A model generated the notes under the pieces. The model saw only the letters and a list, made by a program, of their open reading frames with translations, was not told the origin of the DNA and ran no database searches. From Bacteroidota bacterium (GTDB lineage Bacteria > Bacteroidota > Bacteroidia > AKYH767-A > OLB10), in NCBI GenBank assembly GCA_016717725.1, contig JADKFA010000005.1, positions 62,001 to 126,000 of the forward strand: DNA of 64,000 bases, in the 5' to 3' direction. The position numbers and the translations under genes were made by a program. The first letter of the stretch is position 1. The number at the start of each line of letters is the position of its first letter. Shown here piece by piece: positions 1 to 9,501 of this stretch.

Positions 1-789
1 GAAGAGTGTAATTGGTATGCTTACTGGTGTTGCAATGAAGGAGGGAAAAATTAAAAGTCTTGATCAAACAGTCGGTGAGTTTATTCCTGAATATGCATCC
101 AACAGCAAGGGAAAATTAACCTTGCGAAATTTAATTACGATGTCGGCAGCATTAAGTTGGGACGAAGCGTATTCAAGTTTATTTAGCGTGACCACCGAAG
201 CATATTATGGAAAGGATTTGAAAGGTTTGATGGATCGATTGGAAGTAGTGGGCACGCCTGGCGTGAATTATTATTATCAAGGAGGTGCTACGCAACTTTT
301 GGCGATGGTACTCATGCGTGCTACAGGGAAAAATTTGTCGGAGTACGCATCCCAAAAATTATGGAAACCACTAGGAGCTGAACATGATGCCGAGTGGACC
401 GTCGACAAAGAAGATGGAATGGAAAAAGCTTCGTGTTGTATTTATTCTAATGCTCGTGATTTTGCCAAGCTGGGTGGGTTGTATTTGCATCTAGGAAATT
501 GGAAAGGACAACAACTGATAGATTCCTCTTTTGTAATCGAAAGCGTTAAGCCAGCACCGTTATTAGACAATGGAAAACCAAATGTGGAGTATGGTTACCA
601 ATGGTGGATTTCTGAAGTGGATGGCGAAAAAATATTTTATTGTCGGGGAATTTTAGGTCAATATATAGTAGCCATTCCAAAAAAATAGTTATGGTTCGCT
701 TGGGTCATCATCGAAATCAAGCTGATGATGGGTCACTTATCGACTTGCCTATTTACGTTCGAGGAGCCTTAAAATTATGTGCTCAGTAA
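1..789 (+). CDS. Serine hydrolase, class C beta-lactamase / NylB-like family; 5'-truncated and frameshifted
   Basis: The frame is open to the left edge, with residues KSVIG before the first ATG at 17, so the gene starts outside the window. The sequence matches the middle and end of class C beta-lactamase-like esterases: GVAMKEGKIKSLDQ is the segment just after the SxxK nucleophile motif, and NYYYQGGATQLLAMVL corresponds to the YxN region. The frame stops at 686-688, but the reading continues in the next frame as IVMVRLGHHRNQADDG and on to a stop at 787-789. One extra A in the A-run at 679-685 would join the two parts into about 262 residues. The family hydrolyses amide or ester bonds; the substrate is unknown. 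The lesion is either a sequencing indel or a recent frameshift. Confidence 0.8.
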
Positions 790-884
790 GTATTTTAATT
801 GCTTTTTTTACCATCTAAATGATTGCTTTACTTTTTAATGGAAAAAATGTAAAATTTAATCTATTAATTAGAAGGATTTGACAT

Positions 885-892
885 TATCTTTG
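885..892 (+). promoter_or_regulatory. Bacteroidota -7 box TATCTTTG
   Basis: TATCTTTG matches the TAnnTTTG consensus and lies 41 bases before the ATG at 934. No good -33 TTG is seen at 19-21 bases upstream, so this is a half-match. Confidence 0.45.
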
Positions 893-933
893 CAACATTA
901 GTAACGTAAAAACGTTAAAAGGACTTAGAGATT

Positions 934-1344
934 ATGTTGAGAGATATAAAGCATATTGCTGTTGAGGATATTGCTATTGCAGTGATTCCTGTTGATTTGA
1001 ATTTAGTGGAGGAAGAGCAAATATGGGAAGTATATATTTTGAATTTGAAGCAAACTCCTATCGAAAATGTGATGATAGCAAGTCAAGGATATGGAGTTTT
1101 TAAAGGAGAAGAAGTCATGACCTCTACCTTACGCCATTTTTTAGGAGATATGAGCCCATTAAGTTTTTCATTGATTGAACCCATCCAATATAAAGTTTTT
1201 GGATTAAACAACGAGTACTGGTTGAGCTTTTACATCAACGGTGAAATATTCGACAAGAAATATATTTTCCTTCCAGAATCCATCAACCCATCTTACTTCA
1301 CACATATTCCATTATTAGAAAAACGTGGAGTGATGATTCGTTAG
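934..1344 (+). CDS. Hypothetical protein of 136 residues, probably conserved in Bacteroidota
   Basis: I do not recognise a named domain. The protein is soluble, with no signal peptide or membrane helix, and is rich in short hydrophobic beta-like segments (IWEVYILNL, YWLSFYINGEIF). It ends in a basic tail, EKRGVMIR. The start at 934 is preceded by a plausible -7 box at 885-892. It stands alone between a plus-strand hydrolase and a convergent minus-strand gene, so the context gives no functional hint. The compact length and clean composition argue that it is a real gene. I infer a small cytoplasmic protein of unknown role. Confidence 0.75.
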   Translation: MLRDIKHIAVEDIAIAVIPVDLNLVEEEQIWEVYILNLKQTPIENVMIASQGYGVFKGEEVMTSTLRHFLGDMSPLSFSLIEPIQYKVFGLNNEYWLSFYINGEIFDKKYIFLPESINPSYFTHIPLLEKRGVMIR

Positions 1345-1692
1345 TTTTATTTGGAAATCAAATTTCACTTCTATATTATTTATTGCCTTTGCGAAATAAT
1401 TTAGTGTTTCGATCTTAGAGCTTCGACTTTTGCGCCTTTTGGCTATTAGGAGTTTTGAGTTACGAGAAAAATTGTAATTTCAATTAATAGTTTCTTTTAC
1501 CACAGAGTGCACAGAGTTTTTCACGGAGTAGACAGAGTAATTAATTAGAGAATGACCTTAGCGCACTTAGTTATTCGCAGCCTTAGCGCCCTTTAGCTAG
1601 AAACTTTGCGCCCTTTGCGCCTTTGCGAGAAAATTTAGCGAGTAACCTTGAGCCAACGTGAAAATTTTACATAGCCAAGACTTCCAACTTCG
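1345..1692. repeat. Intergenic low-complexity repeat block, no gene
   Basis: This convergent gap holds near-repeats rather than coding sequence: CACAGAG-type units around 1501-1540 (cacagagtgcacagag) and TTTGCGCC/CTTAGCGCC-type units around 1557-1640. Such imperfect short repeats are common between genes in Bacteroidota genomes. No hairpin terminator is clear. Confidence 0.55.
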
Positions 1693-4116
1693 TTAGAAAC
1701 TAAATCCTACACTTAATTTCACAACAATATTATCTTCTGCCTTTTCTAAAGCATATGGTCCATAGCGGTAGAAAGCTGCTAATCCAATTCCCGTGAATCC
1801 TGCCTTTAACAAATTGTCGATGTAAACACCACTTTCCATAAATCCTTTGTCAGCAATGTTTGCAACTAAGTACTGATCTTTTTTATTGATGTAATTTCCC
1901 CAGAGCATGTTATGCACTAAGCTAATTTGAGGATTAAATTTTTTGGACTTAATAAGTAAATCTCTAAAATTATGTCGAACATGAATTGCGATAAATTCAG
2001 AGTGTAAGAATTCATTGGTGCGCATGGTTTCAAAAGTGAAAGGTGAAGCAATACCTACATAACGGTTGCGATCGAAATTGATGGAGTTTGTTCCTTTGGC
2101 ATTATAATACAATGAACCTGGAACAGCATCTGGTACATAACCCAAGGTGCTGCGAATGGTAAAATCACCGTACAAAGATGTTTTAAAAGTTTTTTCGACG
2201 AATGCGTCCCATCTTTCAAAACTATTTAACTGATCAAGTTCATCAATTCTGCCTAACGTATATCGCGCATAGAAGACGGGCCACTTACTTCCTAAACTTA
2301 CTTCTCTATTTCCTGCCAAAGCTAACTTCTCACCGGGTGACCATCTTACCGTAACGCCTATTTCTTCCAAATTAAAATTTCGAATAATTAATTTTGCTTC
2401 TTCGGTACGTGGATAGGAAAAAGCATTGGTAGGAAAGGAAGTAATCTCTTGTTGATTGACAAAGAATGCAGTGCTTAAATTTCCAATCAGCCGACCGTTC
2501 AACACGACTTCCTTTTTTATATATTGATCCATTCTGCTGATGAAAAATGGATAGTAATTGGTATTTAAAAAATTGACGGGTGCCGGATCCAATTGTCTTC
2601 CTCCCGTTTCTATCACGTCCTCTTCATAGCTAAAACGAATCCAAGCATTTCTTTTTCGGTAAAGATGGATGAGAGCATCACCACCAAACTTTGATTTTTC
2701 ATCTTTGAATCCATATGCATAATATCCGCCCACAGCAAATCGGTCAGTGAGAAAATCATTGGTATGAATTCCAGCACCCAACCTAACTCCTTCAAAATTA
2801 TTTAGACGAAGAACTCTCGCTACATCAATATTTATAAATCCAATTGGAATTTTTCCTGTACCAATGATTCCGAAAATTTTTAATTTTCTTTCGAAGTTTT
2901 CTGCTTTACCTACACTATCCATATAGGTATAAGTTTGTTTCTCTTTTACATCTAATTCTCTTTCTCGATAGGTACTCCATACCGAATCGGATACCTGAGT
3001 TGCTTTGGGTGCCATTCTTAAAACCACAGATCCAAAATCTCTTTTTCTTAAGGGTGGATTTACTTTTACATTTCGTAAATAAGATCTACTTATTCCCATT
3101 ACAGATATGTTATTCACTTTCATGTCGGGAAAAGAAATGAATGAATTTAATTGTTCAGGAAACCATACACCATCCTTCTTGGTATATTGTTGTTGTATAC
3201 GTATTCGAATGGACGGAGAACTGTCAGCAGGAGACGCTAAAACATTTTGTAATGCCCATCCATCAGTACTGATGAAGAGATTTCCTTTTAATCCTACAAA
3301 ATTTTTATTTCTGCGAGGGCGAAAGCTAATGGTATAAATTGTATTTTGATTCATCATTGTACTATCTTCAAGAATAAAAAGATATTTGCTGATGGCATCA
3401 TTGCTCAGCGGACTTAAATACACATCGTTCATAACACTTACATTGTCGCCGTAAAGTGAAAAGGATTGCAGTTGGGTTCCTAAAAGCGCAAATTGTGGAT
3501 TTTTCAATCCAGAAACACGAGTGGCCAAAATAATTTCTTCGTCTTTTCCTAGAGGCATGTGTTTTCGATGCGTAGCACTTTCTAACAGGAACAAATGCTT
3601 GTCTTCAAAAAAATCTTTTTTCGGTGACTTGGTGCTATCAATGGATACTTCTACTTTTTGTGTTGTAATTGCATTCGTGTCTTTGTCAGCAACAAAAATT
3701 AATTTGTTGTAGCTGTCATATGTAAAAGCAATGGCTTTTTCGGGATTATTTTTATCTTTATTCTTCAACACTTTTCGCATAATTACTTCGGCAGGATTTT
3801 CTCCTGGGAGTATTTTCACTTCTTTAATATTTATGGCTTGAGGTTGAATGGCAACATTCCAAAGAATGTTTTTTTCCGGAATTAATGTTTGTGTTTGAAA
3901 TCCCAAATAGGAAAATACAATTCTGGAATTTTCATTAATTAATTTAATTGAAAAGTATCCATCAATATCACTGTAGGTTCCGTTTTGTGTTCCTTCTTCC
4001 ACAATGGTCACGAAGGCGAGCGCTTGGTTGGAAAGTTGATCGGTAACTTTTCCTTTTATGGTTTGTGCTTGTAATGTAGAGTTAAATACAAGTATGAAGA
4101 GGAGGAGTTTTTTCAT
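1693..4116 (-). CDS. DUF5686 protein with N-terminal carboxypeptidase-regulatory-like domain
   Basis: The protein has 807 residues. It begins with a signal peptide ending at about residue 18 (LLLFILVFNSTLQAQ). A carboxypeptidase-D regulatory-like beta-sandwich follows at about 19-105, with GKVTDQ...ALAFVTIVEEG...GTYSDIDGYFSIKL, as in the plug-proximal domain of TonB receptors. The rest (about 105-807) is the DUF5686 region, with a C-terminal half that alternates like outer-membrane beta-strands and ends in an aromatic residue (VKLSVGFSF). Members are Bacteroidota outer-membrane proteins of unknown function. It is transcribed alone, convergent with the 136-residue gene. Length matches the usual 800-850 for the family. 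Confidence 0.85.
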   Translation of the reverse strand: MKKLLLFILVFNSTLQAQTIKGKVTDQLSNQALAFVTIVEEGTQNGTYSDIDGYFSIKLINENSRIVFSYLGFQTQTLIPEKNILWNVAIQPQAINIKEVKILPGENPAEVIMRKVLKNKDKNNPEKAIAFTYDSYNKLIFVADKDTNAITTQKVEVSIDSTKSPKKDFFEDKHLFLLESATHRKHMPLGKDEEIILATRVSGLKNPQFALLGTQLQSFSLYGDNVSVMNDVYLSPLSNDAISKYLFILEDSTMMNQNTIYTISFRPRRNKNFVGLKGNLFISTDGWALQNVLASPADSSPSIRIRIQQQYTKKDGVWFPEQLNSFISFPDMKVNNISVMGISRSYLRNVKVNPPLRKRDFGSVVLRMAPKATQVSDSVWSTYRERELDVKEKQTYTYMDSVGKAENFERKLKIFGIIGTGKIPIGFINIDVARVLRLNNFEGVRLGAGIHTNDFLTDRFAVGGYYAYGFKDEKSKFGGDALIHLYRKRNAWIRFSYEEDVIETGGRQLDPAPVNFLNTNYYPFFISRMDQYIKKEVVLNGRLIGNLSTAFFVNQQEITSFPTNAFSYPRTEEAKLIIRNFNLEEIGVTVRWSPGEKLALAGNREVSLGSKWPVFYARYTLGRIDELDQLNSFERWDAFVEKTFKTSLYGDFTIRSTLGYVPDAVPGSLYYNAKGTNSINFDRNRYVGIASPFTFETMRTNEFLHSEFIAIHVRHNFRDLLIKSKKFNPQISLVHNMLWGNYINKKDQYLVANIADKGFMESGVYIDNLLKAGFTGIGLAAFYRYGPYALEKAEDNIVVKLSVGFSF

Positions 4117-4274
4117 AGAAGAACGAAAATAGTTGAAAAAGGAATAGAATACGAGTGTACTTCAATTCCAATAGAAGAAATGTGAAATTGATGATCTGAA
4201 GTGATGAATTTCAGTGTCGATTCGTAGGTAAACGTTTATTGTCGTTTATAGACGGTTAAATCAATTGAGTTGAT

Positions 4275-4282
4275 TATCTTTG
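4275..4282 (+). promoter_or_regulatory. Bacteroidota -7 box TATCTTTG
   Basis: Perfect TAnnTTTG match ending 16 bases before the ATG at 4299. The -33 element is weak. This would give a very short leader for the exonuclease gene. Confidence 0.5.
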
Positions 4283-4298
4283 GTTAAAAGATATAAAA

Positions 4299-5036
4299 AT
4301 GATTAATTCCATTTCTTTAGAAAACATCCTTTGTCTGGACATCGAAACAGTTCCACAGTATGCCACTTTCGAAGACGTTCCGGAAGAGCTAAAGCCATTA
4401 TGGCTCCGAAAAGCATCCAATCTTAAGCGCGATGAAGGTGCGGAAGAACAACATCTTTATGAACGCGCAGGTATCTATGCCGAGTTTGGAAAAATCATTT
4501 GTATAACCACTGGATTTCTTTCTATTAAGGAAGAAGGGCGGCAGTTTCGATTGAAATCATTTTATGGTGATGATGAAAAATTAGTGCTCGAAAATTTTGC
4601 AGCTTTGTTAAATCAAATTGCTGATTCAGATAAACGAAATAAAAAATCGCCAATGATTTTATGTGGGCACAACGGAAAGGAATTCGATTTTCCATACATG
4701 AGTCGGCGAATGGTGATCCACGGAATTTCTCTTCCTGCACAACTCGATTTGTATGGCAAGAAACCCTGGGAAATTCCACATTTAGATACGATGGAATTGT
4801 GGAAGTTTGGAGATTATAAAAATTATACGCCGTTGAATTTATTGGCGTATATACTAGGAATACCAAGTCCGAAAGATGATATTGATGGATCGCAAGTTGG
4901 TTCGGTTTATTGGAATGATAAAGATTTGGAACGCATAGTAACCTACTGCCAAAAAGATGTGGTAACCGTTATGCAGATTTTATTGAAGTTAAAAAATCAA
5001 TCTTTATTAGCTTCTGAAGAGGTGATTTTAGCCTAA
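4299..5036 (+). CDS. DEDDy 3'-5' exonuclease, PolB-like (DNA_pol_B_exo2 family)
   Basis: The 245-residue protein carries all three exonuclease motifs: ExoI LDIET (D14, E16), ExoII HNGKEFD (H124 to D130) and ExoIII YCQKD (Y216, D220). These acidic residues bind the two metal ions that cleave the 3' terminal nucleotide. The family is a stand-alone proofreading-like domain related to PolB exonucleases; its true substrate in Bacteroidota is not established. No polymerase domain follows. It has no signal peptide and acts in the cytoplasm. The gene is monocistronic, between a divergent DUF5686 gene and a T9SS gene with its own promoter. Confidence 0.88.
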   Translation: MINSISLENILCLDIETVPQYATFEDVPEELKPLWLRKASNLKRDEGAEEQHLYERAGIYAEFGKIICITTGFLSIKEEGRQFRLKSFYGDDEKLVLENFAALLNQIADSDKRNKKSPMILCGHNGKEFDFPYMSRRMVIHGISLPAQLDLYGKKPWEIPHLDTMELWKFGDYKNYTPLNLLAYILGIPSPKDDIDGSQVGSVYWNDKDLERIVTYCQKDVVTVMQILLKLKNQSLLASEEVILA

Positions 5037-5082
5037 TTTGCCTACTGGTCGATGAGATTAGCCAAAATATTATTATTTTTCA

Positions 5083-5112
5083 TTGCATTTTAGTGGTAAA
5101 GTTTTATCTTTC
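5083..5112 (+). promoter_or_regulatory. Promoter TTG-N19-TATCTTTC for the T9SS gene at 5158
   Basis: TTG at 5083-5085 and TATCTTTC at 5105-5112 are spaced by 19 bases. The box is one base off the TAnnTTTG consensus. The in-frame ATG at 5083 overlaps this element, which supports 5158 as the true start. Confidence 0.5.
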
Positions 5113-5157
5113 CTTTCCGTAAATTGCACCTTAACCAACTCATATAGTATTTGTATC

Positions 5158-8028
5158 ATGAAACAAATTTTACTCTTAATAGCTGTCATTCTTTTTTTTA
5201 TTAATCCACAAGATGTGGAAGGACAAAATATCACAGTAAGCCCTAATTCAAGCGATTTTTGTGCTCCTGTTAGTGTTACTTATTCAGTGAATCCCCCATC
5301 TCCAGGAAATTCGATAGAGTGGTGGATTGAAGAATATAATAATTTTAATAATAGTGGAGGTGCTTCTTTGGTCTGGATGATTGGCTCTGGACTTTCAATA
5401 CAAATATTTTCAGGATCTTTTGGTGCTGGAGCTTGGCTTCAAGCGAGAGAGGTTGATGCTTTGGGAAATATTGTGATGGCGAATCAAGTTTCACAATTGT
5501 ATAAGGATAATAATCCTTTATTTATTCCAATTACTTCGACCTCGCAATTTGGCAATTGTTATTCATTAATGGTACCTCCTGTTTTTGATCCTTTGTCTGT
5601 TTTTCCATGGGGTCAAACAAGATGGGCCATGTGGTATAAGAATGGAGTCGCACTGGGTGTAAATTCATATTTTTTGCAGGGACCGTTGTTGGATTCTGCT
5701 TGGTATGAATTTAAAACGGTTCTTACTTGTGGAGATACATTATCAACAGGACCTTTTTATTTTTGGAGTCCTTCATTGCCTACTATTTCAGCATCAAGTC
5801 CAACAACAATCTGTCAAGGGGATACTACTATTTTAAATGCAAGTCAATCATTGACAATTACTGGTTGGTCATTGGATGGAGTCACTATTCCAAATTCAAA
5901 TGGAAAGGTCTCAATTCAAGCAACACAAGGAGGAAATTACAAGGTTCATGTTCGATATTCTACAGGAGGTGGAGGATATTGTTATTTAGAATCCAATCCG
6001 TTTGCAGTGACTGTGCAACCAGGTGCTTTTATTACATCTACAGTAAACCAAGCGTGTAATGGAGATTCCATTTTGTTGAATTGCACCGCCGCAAATTCTT
6101 ATGTTTGGAAAAAAAATGGAAATGTTATTTCCGGAGCAAATGCACAAACACTTTGGGTGAAAACAAGTGGTCAATACGAAGTTACTACAACAGGATTAAC
6201 TTGCAATACGAGTTTCATTAAAACTATTACTTTTTATGCGAATCCAACCGTAGCGGTGAGTCCTTCAACAGCGCAGGATTTGTGTAGTGGTAGTGCGGAG
6301 GTATTAATAGCAAGTGGAAATAATATATCAACATATAGCTGGCTGCGAAATGGAACTCCACTCTTTGGTGCAAATGCCTCAACGTTGGTATTAACTAAAT
6401 CGGGAAATTACAAATGTATGGTGGCTAACGTTATTGGATGTACGAAAACATCGGGGAACGTCTCGATCACAAATGTTTCTTCCACCTCTCTTCCTGTAAA
6501 AACATTAGTGCTGAATCCGGCAGCCTCCGGCAAAGATGCCTATATCTCCAGCGATTTTTTTAGTACTTCGACCAATTTTGGAAATGCGCCTACCATGGAA
6601 GTTTCTAATTGGTATAAATATTTTCGTACTGCCGAAAGGGGCTACCTAGAGTTTGATTTAAGTAGCATGCCACCTTCAAGCCCAATAGTAAGTGCAAATT
6701 TGAAGTTGTGGGTCGATACGATTAGCCAGAAAAACGTGTACGCTAACCTGCCTAATTCAATTCTTTTCAAACGTAATATTCAACCTTGGTCTGAGACGGG
6801 TGTTATTTGGTACAATTACCCAGACTCCAGCGATTTTCAATTTGCATCAGTGCCTTGCTCTACAATCACCTCAAAATCTTTTATAAATGCAGATGTTTTA
6901 AATTTAGTGAAGCATTGGTCTTATTTACCTTCCGATAATTTTGGTATGTTGATCCAATTTCATGAATTCAACCAATTAAGTTGGGCAAGTATTTTTTCTT
7001 CTGATCATCCAAGCGCGAATAAGCACCCAAAGCTTACTATAAAATATTATTATGCCGATATTATTTCAAGTGGAACATTAAATGTATGCAATGGTGGAAG
7101 TGTTAGTTTTTCTACCAATGTAGGGGCATATAGTTATCAATGGTATAAAAATAATAATCCAATTGCTGGTGCTACTACTTCTGGATATACGGCCACAACA
7201 GCTGGTGTTTATCATGTGGTAATTTCTGTACCCAGTGGATGTAGTGTTGCATCAGTGCAGAAAACAGTTACGGTGAATGCCGCGACACCCATCGACATTG
7301 TTGGCGATGGCTCCTTCGCTTTTTGTACAGGAACTACATTAACATTATCGGTTGATAGTGTAGCGGGACATACTTTTCAATGGAAAAAGAATAATGTAAA
7401 TATTGGCGGAGCTATTTATAGTCATTTGTCTGTCACAACCCCCGGTACTTATGTCGTGAGAGTAACAAACGCGTGCGGACTTATTTCTCGAGATACAGTA
7501 GTTTGTACAGAAGTAATTAATCCTTCTCCGGGTGTAACCGCTAGCGGACCGCTAACATTCTGTGCAGGGCAAAGTGTTACCTTCACTGCGGCTGTGTACC
7601 CAGGTGTAACTCATCAGTGGAGAAAGAATAATGTGGATATTGTTGGAGCCACTAATTCAACGTATACTGCAACACAATCAGGAACATATTTAGTAAAACA
7701 AACAGCAAATGGATGTGTGAAATATTCTGCAGGTAAAATAGTGAATGTGAATTGTAGGGAGGGAGAGTTCCTTGCTGAAAATTATACTGTGGAAGTATAT
7801 CCTATGCCAATTCAAAATGGAGCCACTATCGTTGTAGGTGGTGATGTGAATTATTCAGAAGTGCAATTCCAATTGTTTGATTTAAGCGGTAAACTCATTC
7901 ATCAATTTGCAGCAGAAGGGATCTCCACAGAATTTCATAAAGGAAGTTTAATGTCGGGAATGTATTTGTTAAAAACATTAAGTGCTGATAAACCTATTGG
8001 AATTAATAAAGTTTTGTTAGTTGATTAA
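5158..8028 (+). CDS. Secreted T9SS type A protein with Ig-like repeats and an internal DNRLRE-type domain
   Basis: I choose the start at 5158, giving 956 residues, because a signal peptide follows at once (MKQILLLIAVILFFINP...EG/Q) and a promoter overlaps the upstream ATG. Ig-like repeats with the pattern C-x-GDS...W-x-K/R-N-x-x-x-I-x-GA occupy about 220-440 and 630-865. Between them, about 444-630, is a DNRLRE/CBM96-like beta-sandwich (KDAYISSDFF, ERGYLEFDLSSMP, HPKLTIKYYY). A type A sorting domain ends the protein (about 870-956: VYPMPIQNGA, GMYLLKTLSADKPIGINKVL). It should be secreted across the outer membrane and anchored or released. A role in adhesion or glycan binding is inference. Confidence 0.88.
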   Translation: MKQILLLIAVILFFINPQDVEGQNITVSPNSSDFCAPVSVTYSVNPPSPGNSIEWWIEEYNNFNNSGGASLVWMIGSGLSIQIFSGSFGAGAWLQAREVDALGNIVMANQVSQLYKDNNPLFIPITSTSQFGNCYSLMVPPVFDPLSVFPWGQTRWAMWYKNGVALGVNSYFLQGPLLDSAWYEFKTVLTCGDTLSTGPFYFWSPSLPTISASSPTTICQGDTTILNASQSLTITGWSLDGVTIPNSNGKVSIQATQGGNYKVHVRYSTGGGGYCYLESNPFAVTVQPGAFITSTVNQACNGDSILLNCTAANSYVWKKNGNVISGANAQTLWVKTSGQYEVTTTGLTCNTSFIKTITFYANPTVAVSPSTAQDLCSGSAEVLIASGNNISTYSWLRNGTPLFGANASTLVLTKSGNYKCMVANVIGCTKTSGNVSITNVSSTSLPVKTLVLNPAASGKDAYISSDFFSTSTNFGNAPTMEVSNWYKYFRTAERGYLEFDLSSMPPSSPIVSANLKLWVDTISQKNVYANLPNSILFKRNIQPWSETGVIWYNYPDSSDFQFASVPCSTITSKSFINADVLNLVKHWSYLPSDNFGMLIQFHEFNQLSWASIFSSDHPSANKHPKLTIKYYYADIISSGTLNVCNGGSVSFSTNVGAYSYQWYKNNNPIAGATTSGYTATTAGVYHVVISVPSGCSVASVQKTVTVNAATPIDIVGDGSFAFCTGTTLTLSVDSVAGHTFQWKKNNVNIGGAIYSHLSVTTPGTYVVRVTNACGLISRDTVVCTEVINPSPGVTASGPLTFCAGQSVTFTAAVYPGVTHQWRKNNVDIVGATNSTYTATQSGTYLVKQTANGCVKYSAGKIVNVNCREGEFLAENYTVEVYPMPIQNGATIVVGGDVNYSEVQFQLFDLSGKLIHQFAAEGISTEFHKGSLMSGMYLLKTLSADKPIGINKVLLVD

Positions 8029-8053
8029 TCCGCGATATTAAAATAGAAATAAA

Positions 8054-8413
8054 TCAACTAAATTTCTGTACAAGTAGCGGAGCAAAAATTAAAACTCCAA
8101 TAATTGCAGCTGTTACTGCAGTGATGAGCACAGCTCCTGCCGCTAAATCTTTTATTTTCCCTGCAGATGGATGTCGTTGTGGTGAAATGAAATTTACGAT
8201 TTCTTCAATGGCGGTATTAAATGCTTCGGCCGCATGCACCATCCCGATGGCAAGAACCAGCACTATCCATTGTTTCAATGAAATATGTAACCAACAACCC
8301 AATCCAATAACACATAGTGTTGCGAAAAGATGAATGCGTACATTACCTTTTGAAGTGACGTAGAAATAGATTCCTTTCCAAGCATAAGTAAAACTTTTGA
8401 CTAGCCTCGACAT
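8054..8413 (-). CDS. dgkA: Diacylglycerol/undecaprenol kinase family protein
   Basis: The 119-residue membrane protein has the three-helix DgkA fold. The signature AEAFNTAIEEIVNFI spans about 62-76 (E63, N66, E70) and KIKDLAAGAVL follows (D89), where the catalytic glutamate and the ATP-Mg contacts lie. Family members phosphorylate diacylglycerol (Gram-negative type) or undecaprenol (Gram-positive type); the sequence does not settle which, though Bacteroidota members are usually annotated as diacylglycerol kinases. It acts in the inner membrane in lipid recycling. It is 21 bases from the marC-family gene upstream on the same strand and may be cotranscribed with it. Confidence 0.9.
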   Translation of the reverse strand: MSRLVKSFTYAWKGIYFYVTSKGNVRIHLFATLCVIGLGCWLHISLKQWIVLVLAIGMVHAAEAFNTAIEEIVNFISPQRHPSAGKIKDLAAGAVLITAVTAAIIGVLIFAPLLVQKFS

Positions 8414-8434
8414 TCGGTTATATTTTGAAGCGTT

Positions 8435-9003
8435 TTAAAATCCTAAATTAGTGCGGAATAATTTTATGGCAATAGCCATTAATACAATTCCAAATACTTT
8501 TCTGATGATGCTAATTCCCGCTTTTCCTAATAATTTCTCGATGGGTTCAACTAATCGAAGCACGATGTAAACTACAATCATATTAACGGCAATTCCCACT
8601 AAAATATTTTCGGTAGAATATTGTGATTGCAGTGAAATTAAGGTGGTCATGGTTCCAGTTCCTGCGATGAGTGGAAAAGCAATAGGAACGATGGATGCGG
8701 TTTCAGGAACTTCGTCTTTGTACAATCTTATTCCTAAAATCATTTCCAAGGCGAGGAAAAAGATCACTAAGGATCCTGCAATCGCAAAAGATGAAACATC
8801 AATGCCAATTAAATTTAAAATGCTTTCACCCAAAAATAAAAAAACAGCACCATTATAATTAAAGATGCAATAGTGGCTTTTTCAGCATGAATCAATCCAA
8901 CACGTTTTCTAGTTTCTATGATGACGGGCAATGAACCAATAATATCAATCACCGCAAATAAAATCATGGAAATTGAAAGAATATCCTTAAAGACAAGATT
9001 CAT
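8435..9003 (-). CDS. MarC-family integral membrane protein, frameshifted
   Basis: Two abutting frames form one MarC protein. The first (9003 to 8815) gives MNLVFKDILSISMILFAVIDIIG...VLFFYFWVKAF; the second (8833 to 8435) continues with GESILNLIGIDVSSFAIAGS...AIAIKLF. Adding one T to the 7-T run (plus-strand A-run near 8840-8846) yields ...VLFFLFLGESILNLIG, the family sequence, in a 189-residue protein with about six membrane helices. MarC proteins are inner-membrane proteins of unsettled function, no longer believed to cause multiple antibiotic resistance. The PxxAGTGTM-like segment (PLIAGTGTMTTLIS) is the family hallmark. The break is probably a homopolymer sequencing error. Confidence 0.85.
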
Positions 9004-9057
9004 ATTTTTTTAATTTAATAGGGTAAGTAAACGTAAATCAATATTAATACATCAATA

Positions 9058-9501
9058 TTACTTCAATCCTCTTCCTTCGGCAAATAATTTAAATCGTTCT
9101 AGATAATCTTGAGACGTTTTCATGAAAGTTTTTTTCATTAATGGTCCAATAAGCCACATTACTCCCGAAAGTGTGTAGGTGCTTTCTGAAATATACATCG
9201 TTTTATTAGGTTCAATTTCAACAAAGGAGACTTTAACATCATTTTTCATTCCGTTCATTTCATAGTAACCTTCCATTTCATCAGGTAGATTATTGGAAAC
9301 AATCGTTTCAATCATTTTGATTTTCCTTTTCCCCATTTGAAATTCCAACCTCGATTTTGCTCCTGGTTTTCCAGGTTGTCCTTCATAGGTTTCAAAGAGC
9401 ACAAGACCTGGCATCCATTCTTTCAAATTTTCGGTGTTATCAAAAAGTTCCACCACACGTGCACGAGGCAAATTAATGTCGATTTGATTGATGTAATTCA
9501 T
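9058..9501 (-). CDS. SRPBCC-family protein
   Basis: The 147-residue protein has the START/SRPBCC layout: an N-terminal strand (NYINQIDINLPRARVVELFDN), the helix with LKEWMPG, a middle beta-sheet (RLEFQMGKRKIKMIETIV) and a long C-terminal helix (LMKKTFMKTSQDYLERFKLFAE). This helix-grip fold binds hydrophobic ligands in polyketide cyclases and lipid carriers. No catalytic residues can be assigned, so the ligand is unknown. It is cytoplasmic and is separated from the marC-family gene by about 54 bases on the same strand. Confidence 0.8.
   Translation of the reverse strand: MNYINQIDINLPRARVVELFDNTENLKEWMPGLVLFETYEGQPGKPGAKSRLEFQMGKRKIKMIETIVSNNLPDEMEGYYEMNGMKNDVKVSFVEIEPNKTMYISESTYTLSGVMWLIGPLMKKTFMKTSQDYLERFKLFAEGRGLK

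Noticed and set aside
679..685. Programmed frameshifting on the A-run of the serine hydrolase and similar runs in other genes
   Set aside because: The affected genes are unrelated, need both +1 and -1 changes, and lack slippery heptamers with downstream structure in a consistent layout. Random indels fit better.
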